Assembly (NCBI GenBank): GCA_022072025.1
Contig: JAJVIP010000005.1
Location: 73,189 to 137,188 of the forward strand
Length of the DNA: 64,000 nucleotides
Direction: 5' to 3'
DNA from: Elusimicrobiota bacterium
Lineage (GTDB): Bacteria; Elusimicrobiota; Elusimicrobia; F11
Part shown: positions 24,301 to 28,091 of the stretch, one piece after another
Layout of the letters: every line of letters starts with the position of its first letter
Position numbering within the stretch: the first letter of the stretch is position 1
Made by a program: the position numbers and the translations under genes
The notes under the pieces: generated by a model
What the model saw: only the letters and a program-made list of their open reading frames with translations
Databases searched by the model: none
Told to the model about the DNA's origin: nothing

Positions 24301-26092
24301 AGATGGTTTCCGTGTGATCGAAACGGTGGGCGGTGTTCCCACCATGAAAGCCGATCGGGGCTATAGCATTCCACAAAGCGAACAGGCCGAGGGAATCAAT
24401 GTGGTGGAGTCCGGTCTATTGGGAGCCAATCGGCCCTATACGCGAACCGTGGTGGCCTTTAACGCGCGCGGACAAAGTGCGCCTTCGAACTCGGCCACCG
24501 CCTTCACATTGGCGCGGGAAGCGGATGTGGAATCCACCAATCACCAAGTGAACGTGATGAGCCAGGAAATCAAATTCAAATTTAAAAATAACTTGCCGTT
24601 CGGCGTGGGAACAGTGGCCTATTACCGTGTTAAATTTTCCACCCAACCGACCTATGATTTTACGGGAACCGAAGAGCGATGGGACAATCCCTCCGACCTC
24701 AAGGAATTCACGCGCGATGTGATCGCGACCAACACGGTATGGTATTTGCATGTGATGAGTTACAACAATCAAGACACGCCGTCTTTGAACCGGGCTTTTG
24801 GACCGTATCCCCTTTTCCAAGATATTATTCCGCCGGAGGTGGTGTCGCTTTCTCAAGATGGCGCGGCCGCTCAAAGTGGGGCCCGGCCTCTGGGCCAATT
24901 GGGGCTCGGCGGAAGTGGAATAACACTGGCGTTACAGGATGTGTCTTTTGCCGCGAGGGTTCCCTGGGCGCCTGCGTCAAACGCGATTCGTCTGAATTTC
25001 TCGAAACGCTTGGAACCCGAAACCATCAACCCGTCCAATATTCTCGTGGTGGCTGTTGAAGACAATATGAGTCAACCGGTCACTTCTCAACCCGCGATCG
25101 ATTATTCCTTGGCCTATGTGGATCAAGGTCAGGAAGGACGTTTGACGGTTCTTTTCCCGCAACCAGGACTTAAAGCCGGCTATCTCTATAAATTGGTATT
25201 CACCGAACGGGTGAAAGATTTGGCCGGAAACTCTCTGGCCGAACCCTACGAATATCGGTTCCGAGTGTTCTTCGATCCGAAAATTGAAAATGCGTTCCGT
25301 GTGGAAGACCCAACGGGAGGGCCCGCCACGTTGATCCAGGTGCCAGCCGGATCCTTCAGTGAGCCGGGCGCTTTGGGCGCCGAGCCCGATCCGGCTTCTT
25401 TCCCTTGGGGTTTTGCGTTCGGCTCCGAGGCGGCGGCCACCCAAAAACAAGTGCATTCCGGGGGTGAATTCTCGCGGCCTTTGTCGCGTCGCTACCTCAG
25501 TCAGTTCAGTGCCAGCCATGCTCGCATGGACGAACCCTTAAGTGGAGGCGCCGTCATTTCCATCCCTTATGTGGATGAGGATGGAGATGGGTATATTGAT
25601 CAAACTTCTCTTTCCGCTGGATTGGACGCGCCTCAAGCCAGAGACGGTTTGGCCAGCGCTAAAACGCGGGCGTCCACCTTGGCGCTGTACCGGTTGGACG
25701 AGGAACACCAGTTGTGGGTGCGCGTGCCGAGTTCTGTGGTGGACCCTCGCACCAAAACAGTGCGGGCGACCGTGTATAAACTGGGGCTCTTCGCGCTCAT
25801 GGGGGCGCCTTCAAACGATGTGAGCCATTCCTACGCCTATCCGGTTCCTTTCGTGGCCTCAAAAAACACCACCATCAAATTCACGAACTTGCCCGACGAA
25901 GGCATGATTCGAATCTACACCGCGGTGTCGGGGGTGTTGGTCAAGGAAATCACCATCATTCCGGGCGGATCGGGCACGATTGAGTGGGACGTTAAAAACG
26001 ACAACGCTGAACCTCTTGGCGCCGATGTATACTTGTACGAAATCAAATCCGGCGGGAACCGCAAAACCGGAAAACTTGTGATCGTGAGGTAA
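302..26092 (+). CDS. Giant exported FG-GAP propeller / FN3 protein with sorting-type tail
   Basis: This 8,596-residue protein is probably exported and held at or released from the cell surface. A signal peptide covers about residues 1-43, ending in a hydrophobic run and SLFA. One FN3-like domain is followed by six propellers, at about nt 790-1910, 2640-3780, 4480-5640, 6340-7460, 8160-9250 and 9960-11110. Each has seven calcium-type motifs such as DANNDGRVDLAL, and pairs of FN3-like domains separate them. From about 11150 to 24800 there are roughly 45 FN3-like domains, interspersed with about six copies of another Ig-like module (near 17330, 18240, 19100, 20000, 20930, 24580). A Big_5-like domain (24830-25290), a region containing DEDGDGYID, and a final 85-residue domain ending GKLVIVR close the protein. 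That last domain resembles FlgD-Ig or type IX sorting domains. Adhesion is plausible but not shown. The frame is open throughout, and the ATG fits the promoter spacing. Confidence 0.9.
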   Translation: MKEIILLTDRLGENRHPLKSGWVRAIAGPVFMMFLMISPSLFATPSVSNLFAVSESQIAVKWNSPESGQLTFEIRVSSAGPIDSVSFATCPINKVISSNTISGRQFSLSLNGLSLNSNYYLSVRAMGSDGQWSALSTVGPIKSGFFLKRENVTLPLDMGNPVIKLADFNKDGDAATPAGHYVDVAVAGRVGNNTELRVYRWDNALGTYVNVLNDSLLGQNPLLEWIDVELDNDLDLMVTDNVSKKIWLNRGPGVLTPAFVSDGERYPSNLPSFSEGAMAAGDANNDGRVDLALVGKRNSADVPTVRLALNNGAGFDYSATSIDPSNTRLDNASLAWGDANRDGRLDLLASGGTLSAPALMLLQNKGDRFERVWNITNGVSAGAVAWGDYDQDGKLDFAVLGKLNNNSVTLRLYKNITPDSANSPPNFSLATTLTPGLFSGDMTSGSLAWGDVDNNGTLDLLVMGHDTLQPRLLVFLNTDRGANPNNWTKVEPLGAMGGLSKGSLAFGNFDGDQDLDFITAGFDGASLRFVVFENLTHSAVHPHNNGLPGPPSNLAAQTSEGHLLLTWTSPSNDETEPAGLMFEVQVSSINFALNPTTFSVTGVHGSPLMGNYLASFVSPTLRGVKLSLLDGATYYWRVRAIDAGLQKGGWATQGPVYFPPVPPNNITDLVAVTGAQVSLTWTAPSARGDGKAPVNGYELYQSNALSPDPNNLTSTDWTKLNIPIPVENPGRTQSLTVTGLIPFANYWFAIRATNGKSFAVVPGSATARAGRFRLANEIVPLSSATQRGSLAWGDLNNDNYLDYVISGQSQEVNTKVFLYNATSKQFVLGQKLPEIMSESSLALADYDNDGFLDLALKGRLSPANQTSNRLLIYRNRGTNQSINNIFEEAIDSRLIDAALDTGAWGQVQWADYNMDGSQDVIFTGSNAGLVALRNDPFTHDFSTVVLSTETQNTTSGSMAWADVDTDGDVDVALATSKHTLILTNDGTGNFVKASQMEALINSALAWGDYNNDGYWDLGVSGRTSGSSAQTRLRIYPGVGTGQYGDNFIALSTPVHSGSQLNGMLAWADVDNDGYPELTASGYLNDVTGPKRFLIYSNLHATRPDTFEAIDFPLGKEDGMHSGALAAGDYDNDGDADLLLMGAASSGGFDAPQTFLLENLQTQYGAGRIPWDQPTSASSAFNAATGLVTLEWNPPSSPLGPNKILSYALSVVEQGTSKKIISPAYGSPLMGNYLVHGPGPIRWKGHLPDSKTYQWQVQVVDAALQRAGTLPVQTISIPAIPPSKITDLSGVPGAQVRLTWTAPGDDGRTGTVAKYRIYYSPNSFNAPNEPGVSQMILDAALANPPLVRGGLTEVREVSGLKPGQLYFFRVVAEDKNGMAASELSDTVQITPTHFSMETFANNLGLASGALGLAQLNPTDNRMDIVALGADTLTQELLAFMGQTDGGYIPVPLAGSNNGLKDAALALADLDRNGYVDALVSGTFPGTPPTSVTRLYMNSAQGWTLSGQTFPPMSRGSFAVGDVDNDGDSDIVAVGAGVSGVRWFEQKIVNGVTQWDLSKTLWNVSFSTGASLALADIDNDGDLDMAVAGFDGARAQLMVLKQEGGVFSLFQEPFGSNDGITNSSLAWADVNLDGKWDLVALGQRQGNSSQIGIFEQTSNPNTPFVFHAFNTPGASQPLHTGGSGSGALAVGDLNHDGYPDLVAAGLDSQANKGRLLVYLNDKAGFAAGALTWSVQEPLGPQQGLTKPSVVLGHMDEDDDLDVVVMGLEGTKPVLRLLRNLQSDHGQTANAPPPVPSLSVSQNGALATLKWGVGAAADLDKKAITADFSIRYRQNGVMRNLLTEQQSSPLYANAPTIGHGNVAELSRQLTLMDNTTYYVKVRSVDTGFRSSDWSPEVMIDISNVPPADINDFVARSASKIELTWTAPGGDGPVGQLASYDIRQSNTPIDPNNFAAFLALPSVSNIPLPQPVGKKESMMLTGLSAGGVYYFGIRGLDSAGLPTKISTASAVAGVFRLAQIYTGVGNTVPALFDYNNDNQADLLLAGEDNLQAWRGDGVQFTPDTAVNLTGIKAPALAALDWNRDGKGDFVVAGDQNGKKTWVYRNNKPATPAFVLVSSTTLPGFTEGSWGAADVDHDGDVDLAAVGNGLDGIYLFRNVANLTPLSPFVPEKISNVTLTGGASLVWLDVNNDGHLDLAVAGADNSLTPRLMVLLGQSAGFSLPIDVFNADGFREAALAAADFNADGLSDLVITGRRRGDGITYKFTQVLINQTSPSNPGQIQFTVGTLPGDGISSGINETSGLAVGDINNDGKIDVVVSGEDQSSDKRLLLYLNQLSAPWILTEPLGRKKGLGQSRVAFVDQDVDGDLELVVTGFDDQNNKKVLVFKNESREDRLAAGTNIPPNPPANISVSLSGSQITLSWDKSVDAGSNGTLTPSNAMNYEIEAIKAPASNPLQTSVALSTAMASPLLGNIIPKRDARISTTLFGSDAHTYSFRVRAVDAGLSPGPWSEPPVTQFIPQIRPGTISNLEATSGTQVNLTWTASGADGNVGTASSYDLRYWTGAGGYASGTSVPLPAPKSSGSLERAVVTGLNPGQTYSFAIEALDENGVRSLTSNAVTAIAGLFELSQELPGLKGGSVALGRAFGNNMAFAVLGSSAGGTGSALVYERNGNTFTLKQDLSKKFRSGAAAWADYNNDGKLDLVMGGVESFFTSTQGKIYFFRNNGAQLIEDTGLAISAQANSLAWADFDNDGDMDLLVGGQNSASSFFTRVYENRGGAFVQVWDKPWGGTATWIDEDHDGSIDIVASGKSFSASSSKTVLYHNVLLSDPTTYFSDPTPAETLTSTDQGVVAVGDLNRDGWSDVALAGRDTLAPLRVFLNTGNRTFNTSSPINLGLQLSSASLVWGDLDYNGWSDLVASGYDGTRNRFLIYLNQNGTLSAPQEPLGSEAIMGSLTLGDGDANGGDGDVDVLVSGENGAGVPKLQYLKNVKDMDGSSNAAPAKVDPVTVTAVGAELTLSWTAPSDDHAPGSALFYGIRVATVPLASANTFVKSYGAAAPFQGVHGTNTLRLRVRDGHTYYWSVRAIDPSFREGPESEVGSLPINGIAPATVVDLRASLGLQVKLQWTAPGEDGTQGQAAEYDIRYRETNDPNSYPPFPSDPSWRSINNLVSLPTPQVAGSAEELLVSGLRAGQLYQFGIRAKDASGNWSGASNISSAIASGFSLQKTFFGKSVGLENGALAAGDFDNDGNLDFVVAGASGSVRLTQLYKNNGSANFTTIDRDLNNNPFLGLERAAIAVGDIDNDPQGLLDFAVAGRDATQARLTLYKQQNPGQFSQVSLDSYGAVDGSLAFGDIDGDGDPDLAIMGQDLSGAAYRLLVLENTNNGFVYKNNWDLSASSGVSQGQLMLADMNADGRLDLVVLGRRSANPFISNLRVFLHSGDNNLPYASGLIVEALSFSNASMALSDIDNDGDLDIFANLSSQPRFYKNNLVETGTFGFTIQRLGLPSLRAGQAAFADVNVDGFVDVALSGISGSKRKLMIVPQNNVGGVSLGFDLSQAKEIYGVDQGLENSALAFGDFDKDGDPDLLVLGKDNSFPVSRQFALLKNLEIDPLNPGRSNPAPAAPSAAGVSYRFDGTTLKIRWTPATDSQANGPASEHSLSYAVQVRSGDGSISYLSGSYGSPLLGSFVRPSKVDGKLELPIRILSGGGSAEDRSVRIRAIDASLQPGPWSGWSTQNLDKVSAPQNPVGTVNAFDKITWSWSEPVTKQGLLGYRVTKLDGTPVSPQLGVSVTSWQETGLLSNTAVSRRIESFNSIMSSATQGVSALTSVRSFTGVPDAPNNLTVSLPPSSDVYDQMLLVWSDGTPLPNGGVDRQAEGYRVERASHPTGVFVQVAEIVPAALQYVDTGLAPNTSYYYRVKGFNGFGGAGQGVSGASPIEGRLTRSQKPLTPIFSNVYPSSITLRWLSDHPIGSRFEIQMSTVANYSAAIYSTVTTRLSMASPLFGSVDGLPSLTTFYARIRSLSSAVDLPPLLTDFVLVPGYAETLAPLVILAKPTFVSVSHRPRPADFDQLEVTWNAVTNADRYILERSVTSSLGFSQVADISAPVGAVVVSTVDAGPLLADKIYYYRLKALKGTNVSLYSNAISSRTKSAPVAAWEPFEVSVSSLVAKWSSSNNPTSVLYQLIRSTQGFVEPNPVLTPRTTTSSLQTGLRANTTHQFRIRSLNTNSVPSTVDFSDLPTLTVVTLATSPIKKDYSSVGANFITADWSSLNPTGTRFQVELSVNPNIESDQNRISVFSTAPQFTFNNLAFDTLFYGRVRAVNHGGIPTEWVSLGSTRTLSQAFQINGPTNLSVTVLSAHSIQLTWADNSADETGFAIERSLNGDSWISLPTLIGPSNQTTATTVDVDGLSSNTTYYYRVRALKGAVVSSPTNEVLDVTWAEAPVKTINTFSAVSSHTISLVWGRGDNHLLTEYEVRWASAPFADFSTSGKITGALYKISQLQVNTTYQVDVRAFNGDAPPVATSFVNMGLVSTLAVPPQAGTLAPVFVSSVGVNFGVQDNPAGTRYEIVASRLANFSTLDAFLSTTTAPAVFMRSLAGGTNYYFRMRAVNHGGVPTAWSNFGAPDAVRTNDSTLPSNAPANHRFTDVQINQLTQVWDAVPNASEYRLLKRVTYGSPAEISVGSSLTHTDNALTPNTTYSYQVRGVQGEFSTLPSVEITTVTLAAIPGAGSFVNVSSNNVNLTWGENGNPPTSRYTVRTDQIFGTTPSSTFQEGVGAQALINNLTPNTSVQFHVQAVNWAGTKTNYVLVASTVTKAALPTAVTVNVASTSLTVQWQHNNNPLDTGYVLDIRAGSSMAGSSVFFTSTSTPRIQAAGLTPNTSYTYQLTALNRMGHPSPMPPVTLATKPAPVTQAGLNVFVNSASAQVFVAGNNPPDSLYRLTATNLLTGSVHQQEGDGTAPVVLTGLTPNTTYAFRINAKGRDGLLTTPYNFSNTPTQVFPPQAGAIIRVGANFIEANWTENGNPLTSTLYELEAVKGGTPVGISTRTKSLAVQIKPLEQDMEYSLRVRAINHAGVPSTWVALGTARTSEAQAAVGKPRNLEVRPPLDGVTTPQLELLWSPPLSGTVPDPVGYNIFREINGIYVQLGVTGPVGSPFPDSGSLATPLLPNTIYSYQVAARSAEGVLNYAGPVFAATFAVKPTALLSAPQATVNSLRFSWEDTVNPNNPTYRIEISESDFGPVVSEKTVSEKFALFESLKANTTYYARVRALNLASRETPWVSLPAGATLASPPVAGTPPFGTITSNSIQAQWTSVNSAGTRFLIETEWSGGPGPSLLTTHPTMGLLTLLSANTEYTVFVSALNHAGLPTARTSLGVARTQPSAGGIVLVSPTQVSVERPVLTSQTDRLIVKWTDASFGAGEEDSFSIYQWSASEPVREVGSVPGQAGENNPMQFVATGLQPNTSYSYYVVARKGTESSIPSASAHQTTWAQAPVWNASTALSRSSNTITALWSAGQNPTGTRYRMEVSTESNFATGYLISSSETSRLTAIVSGLLSNQLYWVRVGALGTSQIVFADPVLSTHTLAAQPSLVFIGSRFDNFVSSITARWLSNQNVPGTSYRLEAYSDEGLSTIVGSSVTKNTFATISGLLPNKAYWFSVKAENLDGGFSPVALLGRSNTRPTLFTVSATPPADNVIWRGRNVPRGSSFTLTTDAFPSKAAYLRYIWLSSQSTFEWPSDSNQDLVPQVWRESEGPLVIVEPQTGIYTLHLKAYNDDEQGTVESELSVGPFKVDLSTPTPQPALFTNIIRGPQSLIWEGAVASDPNEPNGAGLHVEPYGWIFGTGAEKFQSESSSTTANLEANTAYTMTLRVRDNALPSNMTTPVSITTITHQNTPTGLQVTEVFKTSANFTVQGSFPNLAMGQSGLQVKVVTVGGGAEILSNVVQHNVVGVSGLSGNVTYNIFARAFNQDGTPTDWTTALISTTTLGTRPQISADKPVYPPAVYPGNTLVRFSDTGAVERREVAYYKYVVTPYDYEPEAVAFQGAPKIFSGSWSTLFARSQASYVHVRSYDVADRTLPGDYVRLGPWVIDADAPQILGTSSVQVHGTSSMTFTLGEAEDIGLAGFPAAPYSFDNGLTWVSKDVWLRENLNANTSYFADMLVRDSVGNISSPALHLAAYTHQNAPTGIRVVHRTGQQVNVEAEGVFPHLDQELSGLQFDTVPSGVTAPWVQVNSATFSFLNYNSSYTVLVKARNGMGVETATSPEKIVWTLAKPPRLLPVQGVVGEWTKDPVFKFRVAEMPGATLYDHFRYVWTTHSAYGFDNSLVERVWTPASLTDELVVTATQSDKWYLHFRSVNKVGDLTAPNPADVLSWFGYDVLPPVPNPAQFDTPQPGINYITWRAASNTSDSMSGLHSTPYLWNSGGGDSFTADPSSITFQLKPNTLYSMSLRVQDKLLNTTGSTQQSTYTLAALPSVGSFKAYKTSVTVQWLPNQNPSNTLYQAEISLNSNFTPVFETINTSLANAAFGVGTPPSAPLSPNTTYYIHVRAKNNVAIPTEWVNLGVVTTTPEAPSVVVSTNPANTSDPALVGGAYLAGANVFTAKSLIPFGSGTVEYYRWVWNNSAAYSFSGLEDRVDAATPLISTRPYGPGDYWLHVGAYHGGTLPFDEVIQSIHVGPFHVFGQTTNGLPNVFVVQTSSNSIHWRQNKTTGANIEDANCVASGGYYGFQLGRGATTWVCPDINNPALIDHISRPLTANTSYQMNAYLRDSLGLGTGPHSIDAWTDQVTPTGVTASNIWVSSMTLTASGNFEGLGKGLTAFKFLISRGLSVIESPWVTTLSWDVPPAQLAANTRYNLSVKARNAVGKETDLVSSSPVTTLADIPDAQKIRPARDSNGINLFAEGNYYPLEKVFTFINESGWADPTHEGKVQYIQVLVNQELSINNLSRFDGSEAERWGALEFSTRPTAAGAFYMHFRSYNSAGVGGPVYRFGPVSIDQTPPTPNPAQLESVTVYQTSVTWVARTAQDEGGGSGLGTPPYNFEYPEQRWREATFTSRFNEFGQSLRPNSPVAIQLVVRDRAGNETTPVTFSTYTYARPPVSIGSPQIFNSSAALSWDRLDNSTMTVYQMAASRLPDMSNPLIQTIGLHRSSGTVTGLQVATVYYIGVRAVNIYGHPTPWVVAGSGPTGDTVEGPVLTSVLPSTVHVDVNWLSLNPTGTTFDVLWNTGNELDTSGTAQNRGEVLAHRFGSLTPNTTYSFGVRAKTPNNYLSLYSATSTVTLAEPPFEGRLAVYHSSVAASWREGASMPAGRTSYELRASLVETLDQAEDKRLVLNGTSGELTGLTPDTSYYYAVRAINHGGVATEWLRLGYRHTLVSPPAPPFVYTQVEPDQMKLAWEGNGNPAGVSYVIERSKDKFLTPPEANFQTTNLLWPLTQLEFNTTYYFRGKSIGQNSKSEFVLMGSEVTKATAPVLGSVTPFIESVQVSWNGNGNPAWTDYFAEAAASPNFNEPFRSANVKTSPVSIPGLTPNTTYWVRVTAVNSLGVLTPPQMFSMPVVTLATAPVQPTLLAKWTAGVLKNNVQVNISAGDLNPIHTHYAIYNVNNNVYLSGDGQGGVSPTPVWFSRDEWSRSVSGTSIGTLRATHGDLLPWTSYGYQVIARNHSGTLTAASTITHVRTVPQKPTLSSRVLGKDEVQLSWSSMGANSFRAYVSGDGVNFTRYFDTVPAGTTVHYIVSTGNNGEDLPNTLVEARHDPDGGIPADASPLTMVSATTGTVTFRWTEVTNPAAAPRFHYYLVGLGAFDEQGEPSDVVTEQVVPDIRGYDIHGLRDNLPGYSYLIPVTGSNGEVRNLTPNTKLNVRVRAQSTDGIYGAASSAIESWTLAEIPGQPVATPGFDNSRGAFLTIAFSTNGNSPSTQYAIQLVKREWEVFSSSWVTVQGDASTPLWQTKEEWDRSPAHIILRTATTYSYQVLARNGAGVITEPSPVGSGTTVSIQPPSNLRGVGQSPTSINWIWKDNSTDEDGFRVIETVGGVPTMKADRGYSIPQSEQAEGINVVESGLLGANRPYTRTVVAFNARGQSAPSNSATAFTLAREADVESTNHQVNVMSQEIKFKFKNNLPFGVGTVAYYRVKFSTQPTYDFTGTEERWDNPSDLKEFTRDVIATNTVWYLHVMSYNNQDTPSLNRAFGPYPLFQDIIPPEVVSLSQDGAAAQSGARPLGQLGLGGSGITLALQDVSFAARVPWAPASNAIRLNFSKRLEPETINPSNILVVAVEDNMSQPVTSQPAIDYSLAYVDQGQEGRLTVLFPQPGLKAGYLYKLVFTERVKDLAGNSLAEPYEYRFRVFFDPKIENAFRVEDPTGGPATLIQVPAGSFSEPGALGAEPDPASFPWGFAFGSEAAATQKQVHSGGEFSRPLSRRYLSQFSASHARMDEPLSGGAVISIPYVDEDGDGYIDQTSLSAGLDAPQARDGLASAKTRASTLALYRLDEEHQLWVRVPSSVVDPRTKTVRATVYKLGLFALMGAPSNDVSHSYAYPVPFVASKNTTIKFTNLPDEGMIRIYTAVSGVLVKEITIIPGGSGTIEWDVKNDNAEPLGADVYLYEIKSGGNRKTGKLVIVR
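790..11110 (+). repeat. Six-fold coding supermodule: 7-bladed propeller plus FN3 pair
   Basis: The coding sequence repeats a unit of about 1.8-1.86 kb (about 610 residues), with propeller starts near 790, 2640, 4480, 6340, 8160 and 9960. Each unit contains seven D-x-[DN]-x-[DN]-G-x-x-D type blades; one blade in propeller five is degenerate. The first FN3 domain of the linking pair often ends in a residue pattern like YYWRVRAIDAG, and the second contains LTWTAPG. The units are clearly diverged at the DNA level, so the amplification is not recent. Confidence 0.8.
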
Positions 26093-26141
26093 ACATGTGA
26101 GAAATTTTTTTCTTCAGTTAAACAGTGAGAACGTAACAATT

Positions 26142-26254
26142 CGTCGCCCCGGCAATCTTTTGGCCGGGGCCCAGGTGTTGCCTGATGTTCAGAATTTAAT
26201 ACAGGTTAAAAAGACAAAACCTGGGCCCCGGCCAGACGACTTGCCGGGGCGACG
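26142..26254. repeat. REP/BIME-like double palindrome
   Basis: The outer arms are CGTCGCCCCGGC (26142-26153) and GCCGGGGCGACG (26243-26254). Inner arms TGGCCGGGGCCCAGGT and ACCTGGGCCCCGGCCA face each other across an AT-rich middle. The whole 113 bp is therefore one imperfect inverted repeat of about 40-base arms. Other copies are at 52069, 55783 and 61137, with half or degenerate copies at 28220 and 50101. Confidence 0.9.
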
Positions 26255-26267
26255 GTTATTTCGGTTC

Positions 26268-26282
26268 CGGCGGAGCTGCACC
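26268..26282 (+). promoter_or_regulatory. Ribosome-binding site carried by the REP flank
   Basis: CGGCGGAGCTGC lies directly before the ATG at 26283, with GGAG seven bases from the start. The same twelve bases stand at the same distance from the REP end before the ATG at 61284. Near-identical GGTGGAG and GGCGGAG versions precede the starts at 61550 and 62711. This argues that the signal belongs to the repeat, and it favours 26283 as the start over the upstream in-frame ATG at 26097. Confidence 0.6.
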
Positions 26283-26606
26283 ATGACCGCATTTATATTC
26301 ATGCTATTGGTTTCATCTTGCACAACTTTATTCGCCGCCACACCCCACGCTTTTCCCGTTCCCTTCACCCCCAGCACCAATTCCTCTCACACCAAAATCA
26401 CCTTCACGAATTTACCCGCTTCGGGCACCATCAAGATCTACACCACCGACGGCCGATTGGTCGTGGAGTTGCCCATCCCCAACACCAGCCTGCTCGATTG
26501 GGCCGTGACCAATTCAAAAGGCGAAAAGCTCGCCACGGGGGTTTACATTTACCTCATCAAAGGCGACTCGACCCGATACGAAGGCAAACTCGTCATCATC
26601 CGTTAG
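26283..26606 (+). CDS. Small exported protein consisting of a sorting-type C-terminal domain
   Basis: The 107-residue product has a signal peptide (about residues 1-19, hydrophobic run ending in LFAA). A single domain of about 85 residues follows, running from FPVPFTPSTN to GKLVIIR. It is clearly homologous to the last 85 residues of the giant protein upstream (YPVPFVASKN to GKLVIVR, both with FTNLP, an IYT strand and a GVYIY or DVYLY strand). Such domains normally sit at the end of type IX secretion cargo or have a FlgD-Ig fold; here there is no cargo. It lies 190 bases after the giant gene with a REP element between, so it may derive from duplication of the giant's 3' end. Its function is unknown. 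An upstream in-frame ATG at 26097 would require translation through the REP and is less likely. Confidence 0.65.
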   Translation: MTAFIFMLLVSSCTTLFAATPHAFPVPFTPSTNSSHTKITFTNLPASGTIKIYTTDGRLVVELPIPNTSLLDWAVTNSKGEKLATGVYIYLIKGDSTRYEGKLVIIR

Positions 26607-26615
26607 TGAGTTGAA

Positions 26616-27938
26616 ATGATGAATTGGAAAACGGTTGGATTTTTTTGCGCGCTTATTTTTGCGATCCCGACGGTGAAGTTTTTTCTCGCTTCTCCTTCTC
26701 TTCCCAACTCTTATCTAGTGAGCCGTTCTTTGTTGGCTCTGGTGTGTTTGGTGTCGTTGCTAGTTTCAAAGAGGAATGATTCCGAATACGAAATTCTACC
26801 TGCTCTGATAAAAACCCGAACCATCAGGATTCTGTTTATTGTTTTGACTTTGATTCTGGGATCAGCGTTGAGCATTTCACCAGGGTTTGCCTATGATATG
26901 GGCTTGTTGATCTTTACTCTTCTTTGGGTGGTCCTGGCTTCCAGCTCATCGATGACAATTGTGAAAGATCGCCTAAAAATTTCGGGAGTTTTTCTTGTTT
27001 CTTTGGTTGGTTCCATGCTGTTGGCTGAAGGCGCTCTTCGGATTTTTGAACCCGATAAAAGTATTGTTTTGAAACAACCCGCGCATCCCAACTACGACAA
27101 AGAAAATTTTCGAATATGGGGGAAATTTAAATTTCGTTCCTTTCGTTGGATGGAACCACAGGGAAAAGGCCCTCGCATTTTGGTGTTGGGAGACTCGTTT
27201 TCTTGGGGGGACAAGATCCAAAATACAAAGGACATTTGGCCGTATTTTATGGAGTCACTATTGCGCGAGGATAAACCGGGAACGGAGGTTGTGAATTTAT
27301 CTTTGCGGGGAAACACCTTCCTCAATAATTTGGAATTCTTAAGACGATTGGGTTGGGGCATGAAACCCGATGTCGTTATCGTTCAGTATTTTCTCAATGA
27401 TCCGCTTCCCAGTGGCCCCAATTTTGAGCATGCGGGGGGAAGTTGGATGCAGGAGGAGGTTCCCTCACTGTATTTTTCTTCGGACACCCACGATAAACTT
27501 TTATCAACCAGCGTTTTCTACCACCTCGTGAACAAAAGATGGGAAAGAATGCTGCGGAAAATTTTGGGACTACGGGACCTCAGCATTGAGGATTTGCACA
27601 AGGAGGGATTTGCTCCGTGGGAGGAAACGAAGGTTGGTATCGCGGAAATGAAAAGGGAATGCGAAGAGAGGGAAAAACCTCTTTTGTTTGTTTTGTTTCC
27701 TTTTTTCCTTAAGGATGGACGTTTGGATCAATACCCCTTTTCTGATATCCACGAGAAAATCAGAACCGTTGTTCAATCCAACGACATAGAATTCATCGAT
27801 TTATATCCGGTTTTTAGAGAACTTGATCCCCACAGCAACACCTGGAGAGTTCTTCGGGATGACGGCCATCCCTCCATCGCTGCACACAGACAGGCAGGAA
27901 TCACTGTGGCCGCGAAGATTCGAAAGATTGTCGATTAG
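26616..27938 (+). CDS. Membrane-anchored SGNH/GDSL-family hydrolase
   Basis: The 440-residue protein starts with about five hydrophobic segments (near residues 7-25, 37-50, 68-88, 93-113, 121-142). A C-terminal hydrolase domain of the SGNH type follows. The nucleophile motif VLGDSFSWG places the catalytic serine at 194. QYFLNDP is a plausible block III, and DDGH (D415, H418) gives the DxxH pair. Family members remove or transfer acyl groups on polysaccharides, lipids or peptidoglycan; the substrate cannot be read here. The topology puts the catalytic domain beyond the last helix. The gene starts ten bases after the preceding stop, which suggests co-transcription with the small sorting-domain protein, although the ribosome-binding site is weak. 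Confidence 0.75.
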   Translation: MMNWKTVGFFCALIFAIPTVKFFLASPSLPNSYLVSRSLLALVCLVSLLVSKRNDSEYEILPALIKTRTIRILFIVLTLILGSALSISPGFAYDMGLLIFTLLWVVLASSSSMTIVKDRLKISGVFLVSLVGSMLLAEGALRIFEPDKSIVLKQPAHPNYDKENFRIWGKFKFRSFRWMEPQGKGPRILVLGDSFSWGDKIQNTKDIWPYFMESLLREDKPGTEVVNLSLRGNTFLNNLEFLRRLGWGMKPDVVIVQYFLNDPLPSGPNFEHAGGSWMQEEVPSLYFSSDTHDKLLSTSVFYHLVNKRWERMLRKILGLRDLSIEDLHKEGFAPWEETKVGIAEMKRECEEREKPLLFVLFPFFLKDGRLDQYPFSDIHEKIRTVVQSNDIEFIDLYPVFRELDPHSNTWRVLRDDGHPSIAAHRQAGITVAAKIRKIVD

Positions 27939-28020
27939 ACAGGGGTCCTTCCGGACCCAGGCCCCTTACAGATCCATACGTGTGGCTTCCCTGCATAAGG
28001 CTCCTCAACCGAACTCCGAT
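27939..28020 (-). other. Possible remnant of a group II intron
   Basis: Read on the minus strand, this stretch contains GAGGAGCCTTATGCAGGGAA, then CCACACGTATGGATCTGT, then a GGGTCC/GGACCC hairpin. This resembles the conserved GGAGCCG...GCACGT..GGATCTGT segment near the reverse-transcriptase gene in many bacterial group II introns. No intron-encoded protein is present, so it could only be a relic. The resemblance is from memory and was not searched. Confidence 0.3.
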
Positions 28021-28091
28021 ACAGCTCTATGGGAGAAACTGAAAAGTCCTGTATCACAGAAAGTGAGCCTCCTCTGAAAAGTCGCCTGAAA

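Noticed and set aside
26097-26282. In-frame upstream ATG extending the small sorting-domain protein
   Set aside because: It would translate the REP element and place the signal peptide inside the protein; the ATG at 26283 has a ribosome-binding site and a proper signal peptide.
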